This document shows positions 46,139 through 53,650 of a stretch of DNA of 64,000 bases, piece by piece (position 1 is the stretch's first letter; each line of letters opens with the position of its first letter). A model generated the notes under the pieces. The model did not search any database. It was not told where the DNA came from and saw nothing but the letters and a program-made list of their open reading frames with translations. This DNA comes from DATFFO01 sp963772815 (GTDB taxonomy: Bacteria > Actinomycetota > Acidimicrobiia > Spongiisociales > ZC4RG35). The stretch covers positions 1 through 64,000 of the forward strand of contig CAVYYV010000005.1 of assembly GCA_963772815.1 (NCBI GenBank), read 5' to 3'. Position numbers and translations under genes: made by a program.

Positions 46139-46962
46139 CTTCCCCTCCAGTCCGGTTCCCGCTTCTCCTTGAACGAGCGATGGAATTCGGCGTGGTCCTC
46201 GGTGGTCATCAACAGAGCCTGTGTCATCGCCTCCAGCTCGATCGCCGCCGACAGGCTCATGTCGGCCTCGGCGGTGAGAAGCTTCTTTGTGGCCCCGTAG
46301 GCGAAGGTCGGCCCGGCCGCCAGCCGCCGCGCCAGATCCATAGCCCGGGCCATCAACTCATCGTCGGCCACCACGGACGTGGCCAGGCCGATGTCGTCCG
46401 CCCGATCGGCGTCGACGGGGTCGCCCAGCATGAGCAGCTCGGTGGCCCGGCCCAGGCCGATGAGACGAGGCAGCAGATAGGCCGAGCCCATGTCTGCACC
46501 CGCCAGACCCACCTTGGTGAACAGAAAGTGAAACTTCGCCGATCGGGCCACGAGACGGAAGTCGGCCGCCAAGGCAATCACCGATCCCGCCCCGGCGGCC
46601 ACTCCGTTGACGCCGGCGACGATCGGCATGGGAAGCTGGCGCATCCCTTCGACGACCGCTCCGGTCATGCGGGTGAACTCGAGCAGTGACCGGCTGTCCA
46701 TGTTCAGCAGTTCGCCGATGATCTCATCCACGTCGCCCCCCGAGCAGAAGCCCTTGCCCCGGCCGGTGATGAGGACGACGGACACGTCGGCCCTGTGCGA
46801 CAGCTCTCCCATCAGGTCCCTGAGGTCGGCGTAGACGTCGAAGGTCAGGGCGTTGAGACGCTCCGGCCGGTCGAAGGTGACCGTGGCCACGCCATCGGCG
46901 ACCTCGAAGTCGAAGTTCTCCCACGAATCGGTGAAACCGGCCGAGGCCCGGAACGGGCTCAC
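46135..46962 (-). CDS. Enoyl-CoA hydratase/isomerase family protein
   Basis: The GTG at 46962 overlaps the SDR stop. The 275-residue crotonase-fold protein has ATVTFDRPERLNALTFDVY, LITGRGKGFCSGGDVDEIIG (oxyanion hole), VAGVNGVAAGAGSVIALAAD, and FTKVGLAGADMGSAYLLPRL. Gly and Asp occupy the catalytic positions rather than the two Glu residues of classical hydratase, so hydration may not be its reaction. The family also includes ring-opening hydrolases of the aminobenzoyl-CoA pathway. It is the second gene of the operon. Confidence 0.9.
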   Translation of the reverse strand: MSPFRASAGFTDSWENFDFEVADGVATVTFDRPERLNALTFDVYADLRDLMGELSHRADVSVVLITGRGKGFCSGGDVDEIIGELLNMDSRSLLEFTRMTGAVVEGMRQLPMPIVAGVNGVAAGAGSVIALAADFRLVARSAKFHFLFTKVGLAGADMGSAYLLPRLIGLGRATELLMLGDPVDADRADDIGLATSVVADDELMARAMDLARRLAAGPTFAYGATKKLLTAEADMSLSAAIELEAMTQALLMTTEDHAEFHRSFKEKREPDWRGR

Positions 46963-47702
46963 AGCTGGACCCCTCCGCCGTCGAGCACGATGCTCTGCCC
47001 GTTGATCGCCCCCGAATCGGGATGGGCCAGGAACGCCACGACGTGCGCCACTTCCTCGGGGGCCAGAAGGCGCCCCAAGGGCACGGAGCGGGCAAGGCGT
47101 TCTCGGGCAGACTCGGGTTCGATGCCGGTCAATCGGCCGATCCGCTCCACCGAGGCATCCGTCATGGGAGTATCGACGTAGGCCGGACACACCGAGTTGG
47201 CTGTGACCCCCGATCCCGCCAACTCGGCCGCTACCGCTCGCATCAAACCAAGGACGGCATGCTTGGAGGCGACATAGGCGGCTATGTAGCGCGCCCCGAC
47301 GTGCGAGGCGACCGAGGCGACGGTGATGATGCGGCCCCGGTTGCGCTCCTTCATGCCACCAACCACTGCCCTCGTGCACAGGAAAGCCCCCGTGGCGTTC
47401 ACTCGCATGGTGGTCTCCCACTCTTCCAGTGAGGTGCGCTCGAGTGGTGCCGACGGGGCCACCCCGGCGTTGTTGACCAACACATCCACCCGGCGGCCAT
47501 CGAAGAACTCGGTCACCGCGGCTGCATCGGCCACGTCCAGGCTCTCCGTCGTGACCGAGCCGCCCGAAGCCTCAACCGTCTCCGCCAGCGCTTCCCGGTC
47601 GCGGCCCGTGGCCACGACCTCGTATCCTTCCGCCGCCATACGGACGGCGACCGCTCGCCCTATGCCCCGGCTGCCTCCGGTCACAACACACGTTCCGTTC
47701 AT
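46959..47702 (-). CDS. Short-chain dehydrogenase/reductase
   Basis: The 247-residue protein has TGGSRGIGRAVAVRMAAEGY (NAD(P) motif), NNAGVAPSAPLE, ASVASHVGARYIAAYVASKH with the catalytic Ser, Tyr and Lys, and CPAYVDTPMTDASV. It ends GQSIVLDGGGVQL. Start at ATG 47702 by position of the Rossmann motif. It is probably a 3-hydroxyacyl-CoA dehydrogenase and is the first gene of a four-gene operon linked by 4-base overlaps. It is divergent from the acyl-CoA dehydrogenase. Confidence 0.9.
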   Translation of the reverse strand: MNGTCVVTGGSRGIGRAVAVRMAAEGYEVVATGRDREALAETVEASGGSVTTESLDVADAAAVTEFFDGRRVDVLVNNAGVAPSAPLERTSLEEWETTMRVNATGAFLCTRAVVGGMKERNRGRIITVASVASHVGARYIAAYVASKHAVLGLMRAVAAELAGSGVTANSVCPAYVDTPMTDASVERIGRLTGIEPESARERLARSVPLGRLLAPEEVAHVVAFLAHPDSGAINGQSIVLDGGGVQL

Positions 47703-47837
47703 GAGCGGCAAACCTAGTGGCGCGCGGAGGAAGTCGGGGCCGATGTCGCCGGCCTCTCCTGGTACCTTGACCTCGTGGCGGGTCAGAAGCCAACTGTGCC
47801 GATGCTCGGCCCCGCCCAAAAACGCGCTGGAGCCATG

Positions 47838-48956
47838 ATGAGTCTCACTCCCGACCACACCGCCCTCCTCTCCCGGGCTGCGAAGACCGGGGCGGAGCTG
47901 GCGCGCGAGCCCCATGAAGGTTCGGGCATCAACCGCTCCCTGATCCTCGCCCTTGGTGAGTCGGGGCTCCTGCATCGCCTCTATCCACCCGAGGGGTTGT
48001 CGGCGACGGATCTGTGCCTGATCCGCCAGGGTCTGGCTCGCACCAACACCGAGGCCGAGACCGCCTTTGCCCTCCAGGGCCTCGGGTCATATCCCATCCA
48101 CCAGTCGGGGCGACCAGAGGTGGGGGAGACCTGGATCCGGCGGGTGGTCACGGGCGAGGCCGTGCCGGCCTTCGCCCTCACCGAGCCCGGGGCAGGTTCC
48201 GACGCGGCGGCTTTGGAGCTGAGTGCCGAGCCCGACGGCGACGGCTGGCGACTGAGCGGCCAGAAGGCCTGGATCTCGAACGCCCCCGATGCCGACGTGT
48301 ATGTGGTCTTTGCCCGCACCACCCCCGACGCCGGCTCCCGAGGCGTATCGGCCTTCGTGGTCCCGAGCGGCAGCACGGGTTTGACGGGAACGGCTCTCGA
48401 CATGATTTCGCCCCACCCGATGGGGAACCTGGAGCTCGACGGCGTGGCCGTGCCCGGCAATCACTTGCTGGGCGAAGAGAACGGAGGGTTTGCGGTTGCG
48501 ATGGCTACCCTGGACCTGTTCCGACCCTCGGTGGGCGCCTTCGCCGTGGGCATGGCCGAGGCCGCCCTCAAGATCGCTCGAGAGCACGCCGACGAACGCC
48601 ACGCCTTCGGCCGGGCGATCTTTGATTTTCAGGCCGTCTCCCACCGGATCGCCGACATGGCCACCAGGACCGCCGCCGCTCGACTGCTGGTCTATGAGGC
48701 GGCCGCCACCTACGACCGAGGCGATCGCCGGGCCCTCACCGGCCTGGCCGCCATGGCCAAGCTCACCGCCACGGAGACCGCCCAGGAGGTCGTGGACGGG
48801 GCGATCCAGATCCTCGGTGCCCGCGCCCTGGAGAGTTCCCATCCCCTCTCCCACCTCTACCGGGATGTCCGGGCACCACGCATCTACGAGGGCACCTCGG
48901 AGATCCAGCGCAACATCATCGCCCGCGAGGTGCGCCGAGGCCGCCTCGGCTGGTGA
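47838..48956 (+). CDS. Acyl-CoA dehydrogenase family protein
   Basis: The protein of about 372 residues has FALTEPGAGSDAAALELSAE (FAD/substrate contact), GWRLSGQKAWISNAPDADVY, FGRAIFDFQAVSHRIADMAT and the C-terminal IYEGTSEIQRNIIAREVRRG. The GTSEIQ region often follows the catalytic Glu (YEGTSEI). The start is the ATG at 47838, spaced 5 bases after GGAG; 47835 and a GTG at 47775 are alternatives. It oxidises an acyl-CoA and passes electrons to ETF. Placement beside the SDR/hydratase operon suggests service in aromatic amino-acid breakdown. Confidence 0.9.
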   Translation: MSLTPDHTALLSRAAKTGAELAREPHEGSGINRSLILALGESGLLHRLYPPEGLSATDLCLIRQGLARTNTEAETAFALQGLGSYPIHQSGRPEVGETWIRRVVTGEAVPAFALTEPGAGSDAAALELSAEPDGDGWRLSGQKAWISNAPDADVYVVFARTTPDAGSRGVSAFVVPSGSTGLTGTALDMISPHPMGNLELDGVAVPGNHLLGEENGGFAVAMATLDLFRPSVGAFAVGMAEAALKIAREHADERHAFGRAIFDFQAVSHRIADMATRTAAARLLVYEAAATYDRGDRRALTGLAAMAKLTATETAQEVVDGAIQILGARALESSHPLSHLYRDVRAPRIYEGTSEIQRNIIAREVRRGRLGW

Positions 48957-48968
48957 AGCTTCGCCCCC

Positions 48969-49161
48969 CACAAACGGAGCCTCATCCCCACAAACGGAGC
49001 CTCATCCCCACAAACGGGACTTCATCCCCCACAAACGGAGCCTCATCCCCACAAACGGGACTTCATCCCCCACAAACGGAGCCTCATCCCCACAAACGGG
49101 ACTTCATCCCCCACAAACGGAGCCTCATCCCCACGAGCGGAGCTTTGTCCCCCACGAGCGG
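48969..49161 (+). repeat. 20/21-base tandem repeat array
   Basis: CACAAACGG recurs at 48969, 48989, 49009, 49030, 49050, 49071, 49091 and 49112, then CACGAGCGG at 49132 and 49153. Spacers alternate between AGCCTCATCCC and GACTTCATCCCC, so from the second unit the steps of 20 and 21 form a 41-base dimer. The array fills the gap after the acyl-CoA dehydrogenase. It can be read as Pro/Thr-rich codons, but no start or stop context supports a gene. There are no unique spacers, so it is not CRISPR. Confidence 0.85.
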
Positions 49162-49169
49162 AGCGAGAG

Positions 49170-49290
49170 GGGAAGGGGCCCCCGCTGCGCAGCAGCGGGG
49201 TAGGGGGCCGGGGAAGGGGCCCCCGCTGCGCAGCAGCGGGGTAGGGGGCCAGGGGAAGGGGCCCCCGCTGCGCAGCAGCGGGGTAGGGCG
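49170..49290. repeat. Three tandem copies of a 41-42-base hairpin repeat
   Basis: CCCCGCTGC-GCA-GCAGCGGGG is a 9-bp-stem hairpin occurring at 49180-49200, 49221-49241 and 49263-49283. Each is preceded by GGGGAAGGGGC and followed by TAGGG. Outer GGCCCCC/GGGGGCC bases could extend the first two. It lies between the 20/21-base array and the 3' end of the CoA-binding protein. It could terminate convergent transcripts or be a REP-like mobile hairpin. Confidence 0.85.
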
Positions 49291-49291
49291 C

Positions 49292-49693
49292 TCAGTCCGC
49301 CAGCGCCACCCGGGAGCGCACCATGATGCAAGCGTCGGCCAGGTACTCGGCGCCTTCCTCCTGAAGGATGGTGAGTAGCTCGGGGTTCTCGGCCCCGGGC
49401 TGGACCCAGAATCGGTCGTAGCCGATATCCAGCGCCTGACGGACCACCTTGACCCCTTCCGCGGCGGGCACGACCAGGTCGATGATGTCGGGCTCTACGG
49501 GTAGATCCGCCACCGTGGCATAGGCGGGATCTCCGTCGACCGTGTCGCGACTCGGGTTGACCGCCAACACGCGGTAACCCTTGCGCTTCAGATCCCGATA
49601 GATCACCGACCCGTACTTCTCACGGTTGTCGGTGGCGCCGACCACGGCGATGGTGGCTGTGGTATCGGCGAGAATTCTGGTCAGGGGATCCAT
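49292..49693 (-). CDS. CoA-binding domain protein (YccU-like)
   Basis: The 133-residue protein is a single Rossmann-like CoA-binding domain: TIAVVGATDNREKYGSVIYR with YRDLKRKGYRVLAVNPSRDT. D-L-P-V-E-P-D-I-I-D-L-V-V-P is typical, and GYDRFWVQPGAENPELL follows. The fold binds CoA in succinyl-CoA synthetase relatives, and stand-alone members have no known reaction. The ATG at 49693 lies 7 bases after the HAD gene; together with the thioesterase they form a minus-strand operon. Confidence 0.88.
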   Translation of the reverse strand: MDPLTRILADTTATIAVVGATDNREKYGSVIYRDLKRKGYRVLAVNPSRDTVDGDPAYATVADLPVEPDIIDLVVPAAEGVKVVRQALDIGYDRFWVQPGAENPELLTILQEEGAEYLADACIMVRSRVALAD

Positions 49694-49700
49694 GCTGGGT

Positions 49701-50387
49701 TCAACCTCCCGCCGCGTGACGGGATTCCCCCGCCGCCAGGGCCTCTGCCAGGCCGGACATATCGGAGACGGAGATCGTGGGCGTGACTTGCACGATTCCC
49801 CAGGGCTGTCGACGGACGAAGCAGCCCGGGGCGCCGACGGACTGGGCACCTGCCACGTCCCAATCGTGAGCCGCCACCAGCACCATCCGGTCGATGTCGA
49901 CGCCACACACGGCCGCTGCATGCAGATAGACCTCGGGAGCGGGCTTGAAACGGCCGATGGCATCGACGGAGATGCGGCGCTCGAAGAAGCGATCCAGCCC
50001 TGAGTTCCCGAGTTGTGCGGCCACGACCTCGGTCGACCCGTTGGTGAGGGCGATCATCCGCCTCCCCTCGGAAGCGAGCCGCTCCAGGCCCGCCTCGACA
50101 TCGGGGTGCGGAGGAAGCCGGGTCATCTCACCCACAACCTCCCCCGCCTCCTCGGGCGTCAGCATCATCCCCTCCCGGGCCGCCAACCACACGAGAGCCT
50201 CCGCCCCCAGTTCCCCAAAGGGCTGGTAATGGCCGATGAGGTTGGCCACGACGGAGCGGTGCAGCATACGAGCAAACCATTCGCCCAGCCCGATCCCGGG
50301 CCCGACGGCAGCCTCCAGAGCCGACGACATCTCTGACACGTCGAGCAGGGTCTCGTTGACGTCGAAGGCCAACAACTCGTACTTCAC
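49701..50387 (-). CDS. Haloacid dehalogenase type II (HAD superfamily)
   Basis: The 228-residue protein has FDVNETLLDVSEMSSALEAA with the nucleophile Asp in the FDxxxTL motif. MIALTNGSTEVVAAQLGNSG supplies the conserved Thr/Ser and Asn, FKPAPEVYLHAAAVCGV the Lys, and VAAHDWDVAGAQSVGAPGCF the acidic pair. This is the pattern of (S)-2-haloacid dehalogenases, though many members act on other substrates. The upstream thioesterase stop overlaps its ATG (50384-50387). Confidence 0.87.
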   Translation of the reverse strand: MKYELLAFDVNETLLDVSEMSSALEAAVGPGIGLGEWFARMLHRSVVANLIGHYQPFGELGAEALVWLAAREGMMLTPEEAGEVVGEMTRLPPHPDVEAGLERLASEGRRMIALTNGSTEVVAAQLGNSGLDRFFERRISVDAIGRFKPAPEVYLHAAAVCGVDIDRMVLVAAHDWDVAGAQSVGAPGCFVRRQPWGIVQVTPTISVSDMSGLAEALAAGESRHAAGG

Positions 50388-50794
50388 CTCTCCACGGCCC
50401 CCTGCACGGCTTCGATGGCCTTGATCAGCTCGTCGGGCACCGGGACCGGGCGGAAGTCGTCACCGGCCACCACCACCTGTACCTGTCGGGCCTCGGCCAC
50501 GGTGCGCCCGCTGGCCTCGTCCCAAGTGGCGAGTTGAACGGTCAGGGATGTGTTGCCTATCCGCTCGATCCGGGCGCCGGTGACGAGGACGTCGCCCAGA
50601 CGAGCCGTGGATCGGAAGTCGATCTCCATTCGCCGCAGCACTATCTCCACCTCTCCCCAGGGATATCCCACCAGATCGAACAGGTCGGTGAGCGTGTCGT
50701 CGAAGTAGCGGGCGTAGTTGGCGTTGAACACGATCCCCTGGGCGTCGGTGTCCGAATACCTGATCTTGCGTGCGTAGGTGACCGGCCAGTCCAT
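50384..50794 (-). CDS. Hotdog-fold acyl-CoA thioesterase (YbgC/4-hydroxybenzoyl-CoA type)
   Basis: The 136-residue protein has RKIRYSDTDAQGIVFNANYA with the catalytic Asp in the SDTDAQG motif, YFDDTLTDLFDLVGYPWGEV, and IEIDFRSTARLGDVLVTGAR-like strands. It hydrolyses acyl- or aroyl-CoA to the free acid. In this neighbourhood it could release acids from 2-aminobenzoyl-CoA or downstream thioesters (inferred). It is the first gene of thioesterase-HAD-CoA-binding, divergent from hutH across a gap that contains a perfect palindrome. Confidence 0.88.
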   Translation of the reverse strand: MDWPVTYARKIRYSDTDAQGIVFNANYARYFDDTLTDLFDLVGYPWGEVEIVLRRMEIDFRSTARLGDVLVTGARIERIGNTSLTVQLATWDEASGRTVAEARQVQVVVAGDDFRPVPVPDELIKAIEAVQGAVER

Positions 50795-50818
50795 GACGAG
50801 GCCACGGTAACCGGGCTT

Positions 50819-50859
50819 TGTGAACCGAAACTGCGCCGACGGCGCAGTTTCGGTTCACA
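50819..50859. repeat. Perfect 19-bp-arm palindrome in the thioesterase/hutH divergent gap
   Basis: The left arm 50819-50837 (TGTGAACCGAAACTGCGCC) is exactly complementary to 50841-50859, with the loop GAC. Located 25 bases before the thioesterase start and 36 before hutH. It could be an operator, a cruciform or a mobile hairpin. Total length is 41 bases. Confidence 0.9.
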
Positions 50860-50894
50860 GACGTGGCCCAACCACCCGCACCGGCGGTGCCACA

Positions 50895-52415
50895 ATGGGC
50901 GGGATGGACGTGATCGTGGATGGGAGGGCTCTCGGAGTCGAGGCAGTGGTGGCGGTTGCCCTGGGAAGGGCCACGGCGCGCCCGGGACCGGACCTGGGTC
51001 GGACCATGGCTCCCGCCCGGAACCTGGTGGCAAGCGTCGTCGACGGCGACCAGGCCGTCTACGGGATCACCACCGGCTTTGGGGCTTTCGCCTCCACCCG
51101 GATCGACCCTTCCGAAGCGAGGGCCCTGCAGGTCAACCTGCTTCGCAGCCACGCCGCCGGGGTGGGTGACCCGATGCCCGACGAGGTGGTTCGAGCCATG
51201 CTGCTGCTCCGGGCCCGCACCCTCGCCCAGGGCCATTCGGGAGTTCGGCCGGTCGTGGTGGAGCGACTTTTGGAGCTGTTGAAGAGGAATGTGCTTCCCG
51301 TCGTCCCCCGCTACGGGTCGGTGGGCGCCTCAGGCGACCTGGCTGCCTTCGCCCACCTCGCCTTGCCCCTGATCGGCGAGGGTCGCGTACGCCGCGGCGG
51401 CATCGAGACGGACGCCGCCTCCGCTCTGGCCGAAGAAGGGCTCGAGCCGCTCACCCTGGAGGCCAAGGAGGGGCTCAGCCTTCTCAACGGGACCGAGGGG
51501 ATGACTGCCATGCTCTGCTTGGCCATCGACCGGACCGCTCGGCTGGCCGCCGTCGCCGACATGGCGGTCGCCCTGACCATCGAGGCGCTGAAAGGCTCGG
51601 CCCGCCCGTTTCGCTCCGAGATCCATGCCCTCCGCCCCCATCCCGGCCAGGTGGCCTCGGCCGCCCGTATCGCCCACCTCCTGGCCGGATCCGAGATAGG
51701 CGCCAGCCATGCCGACGACTTCTCCCATGCGGTTCAGGACGCCTACTCCCTCCGCTGCGCTCCCCAGGTGCACGGGGCGGTGGCCGACACTCTCGGCCAC
51801 GCTCGCCGGGTGGTGGAGATCGAGCTCGGATCAGTGGTCGACAACCCCATCGTGTTGGCCGAGACCAACGAGGTGATTTCCGGGGGCAACTTCCACGGCC
51901 AGCCTCTGGCCTTCGCCGCCGATTTCCTAACCGTCGCCGTCACCGAGCTCGGATCCATCTCCGAGCGCCGCACCGATCGGCTGCTCGACCCGGAACGCTC
52001 GGGCGGGCTCCCCCCGTTTCTGTCTCCCCGACCGGGCCTCCACTCCGGTTACATGCTGGCCCAATACACCGCCGCCGCCCTGGTGGCCGAGAATCGGGTC
52101 CTGTCTCACCCTGCCTCGGTGGAGTCGATTCCCACCTCCGGCTCGCAGGAAGACCACGTCTCGATGGGGTGGGGCGCCGCTCGCAAGCTGGGAGAGGTGA
52201 TCGACAACACGACCCACGTGCTGGCGGTGGAACTCGTGTGCGCAGCCGAAGGTGTCGCCGCCCGGGTCCCCCTCCGTCCTGCCCCTGCCACGGCTGCCAT
52301 CGTCGAGGCGATACGGGCGCGGGTCGCTCCCCTGACCGCCGACCGGCCGATCGGCATCGATCTCGAGGCAATCGCTCAGCTGATCTCGTCGGGCGGACTG
52401 GACGAGTTCGCCTGA
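50895..52415 (+). CDS. hutH: Histidine ammonia-lyase
   Basis: The 506-residue enzyme deaminates L-histidine to urocanate. The MIO cofactor forms from Ala145-Ser146-Gly147 in RYGSVGASGDLAAFAHLALP. YGITTGFGAFA supplies the catalytic Tyr, SLLNGTEGMTAMLCLA and VVDNPIVLAETNEVISGGNF are conserved, and SQEDHVSMGWGAARKL is near the C-terminus. Start MGGMDV at 50895 (or 50904); the longer frame runs into the upstream palindrome. Its stop overlaps the hutI ATG. Confidence 0.96.
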   Translation: MGGMDVIVDGRALGVEAVVAVALGRATARPGPDLGRTMAPARNLVASVVDGDQAVYGITTGFGAFASTRIDPSEARALQVNLLRSHAAGVGDPMPDEVVRAMLLLRARTLAQGHSGVRPVVVERLLELLKRNVLPVVPRYGSVGASGDLAAFAHLALPLIGEGRVRRGGIETDAASALAEEGLEPLTLEAKEGLSLLNGTEGMTAMLCLAIDRTARLAAVADMAVALTIEALKGSARPFRSEIHALRPHPGQVASAARIAHLLAGSEIGASHADDFSHAVQDAYSLRCAPQVHGAVADTLGHARRVVEIELGSVVDNPIVLAETNEVISGGNFHGQPLAFAADFLTVAVTELGSISERRTDRLLDPERSGGLPPFLSPRPGLHSGYMLAQYTAAALVAENRVLSHPASVESIPTSGSQEDHVSMGWGAARKLGEVIDNTTHVLAVELVCAAEGVAARVPLRPAPATAAIVEAIRARVAPLTADRPIGIDLEAIAQLISSGGLDEFA

Positions 52416-53650
52416 TGGAGCCGTGGATGCTCACCGGGATCGGTGAGCTGGTCACCAACGACGAAGCTCACGGCGGCCTTCTCGGCTCGATCCGAAACTC
52501 CGCCGTGGTGATGGAAGGGGCCGAGGTCCGCTGGGTCGGGGCCGGCGGAGACCTGCCCGACCGCTGGCGGGGAGCAAGGACGATCGACGTGCAGGGCCGG
52601 GCCGTGTGCCCGGGTTTCGTCGATGCCCATAGCCACCTGGTTTTCGCAGGCGACCGCTCCGGCGAGTTCGCTCGCAGGATGGAGGGCGAGTCCTATCAGT
52701 CCATCGCCGCCGGCGGGGGCGGGATCCTCGCAACGGTGGAAGCCACCCGGGCAGCCGGGCTGGATGACCTGGTCGCCACCACGAGAAGGCGCCTCGAGCG
52801 CATGCTCGCCACCGGCACCACCACCATCGAGATCAAATCGGGCTACGGACTGGATGCGTCAACCGAGTCGCGGCTCCTCGAGGCCGCCGCCCGCGCAGCC
52901 GAGGAGCTCCCTCTCACCATCCGGCGCACCTTCCTGGGCGCTCATGCCGTCCCGCCCGAGTACAAGGACGACCGGGCCGGCTTTGTGGACTACCTGATCG
53001 AGGAGATGCTGCCGGCGTGTGCCCCGCATGCCGACTTCTGCGACGTATTCGTGGAAGCAGGAGCCTTCGAGGTCGACGATGCCCGGAGGATCCTGGTGGC
53101 GGGCCAGGAGGTCGGACTGGGAAGCCGAGTCCACGCCGAGCAGCTAGACCACACCGGCGGGGCGGCACTGGCGGCCGAGATGGGAGCCGTCTCGGCCGAC
53201 CATCTCGACCACGCCACCCAGGCCGACGCAGAACTGCTGGCCTCGGCCGGTACCGCCGCCGTGCTGGTGCCGGGCGCCTCGTTCCAGCTGCGCCAGGCCC
53301 AGGCGCCCGGGCCCATGTTGTGGTCCTCCGGCGTCACCGTGGCCTTGGCCACCGATTGCAACCCGGGGACCTCCTTCATCGAGTCCATGTCCTTCGTGGT
53401 CGCCCTCGGGGTGGTGCAGATGGGGCTTTCGCCGGACCAGGCCCTGTGGGCCGCCACCCGGGGTGGGGCACTGTCATTGAAGCTGGACGACAGAGGCTTG
53501 CTGGCAGAGGGGAAGAAGGCCGATCTCGTGGTGCTGGAGGCGCCCTCGTATCACCACCTCGCCTACCGACCGGCCTCCGATCTGATCGCTGCCGTGGTGG
53601 CCGGAGGTCGGCCCGACCCGAGGCTGTCAGAAATCGGCGAAGGGACCTGA
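52415..53650 (+). CDS. hutI: Imidazolonepropionase
   Basis: The 411-residue amidohydrolase opens 4-imidazolone-5-propionate to N-formimino-L-glutamate. PGFVDAHSHLVFAGDRSGEF holds the metal-binding His pair, IEIKSGYGLDASTESRLLEA, FLGAHAVPPEYKDDR, RVHAEQLDHTGGAALAAEMG and ALATDCNPGTSFIESMSFVV are all typical. The ATG at 52415 shares its first base with the hutH stop. Urocanase (hutU), which should act between hutH and hutI, is not in the window. The last 24 bases overlap the convergent lipoprotein gene. Confidence 0.95.
   Translation: MEPWMLTGIGELVTNDEAHGGLLGSIRNSAVVMEGAEVRWVGAGGDLPDRWRGARTIDVQGRAVCPGFVDAHSHLVFAGDRSGEFARRMEGESYQSIAAGGGGILATVEATRAAGLDDLVATTRRRLERMLATGTTTIEIKSGYGLDASTESRLLEAAARAAEELPLTIRRTFLGAHAVPPEYKDDRAGFVDYLIEEMLPACAPHADFCDVFVEAGAFEVDDARRILVAGQEVGLGSRVHAEQLDHTGGAALAAEMGAVSADHLDHATQADAELLASAGTAAVLVPGASFQLRQAQAPGPMLWSSGVTVALATDCNPGTSFIESMSFVVALGVVQMGLSPDQALWAATRGGALSLKLDDRGLLAEGKKADLVVLEAPSYHHLAYRPASDLIAAVVAGGRPDPRLSEIGEGT

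Noticed and set aside
46135..47421. Extended 428-codon reading of the crotonase-family gene
   Set aside because: The extra N-terminus is a shadow of the SDR gene; real start is GTG 46962.
46959..47975. Extended 338-codon reading of the SDR
   Set aside because: The Rossmann motif starts just after ATG 47702, and the extension lies antisense to the acyl-CoA dehydrogenase.
48969..49161. Short regularly spaced repeats suggesting a CRISPR array
   Set aside because: Period is 20-21 bases with spacers of only two repeated types; no unique spacers and no cas genes.
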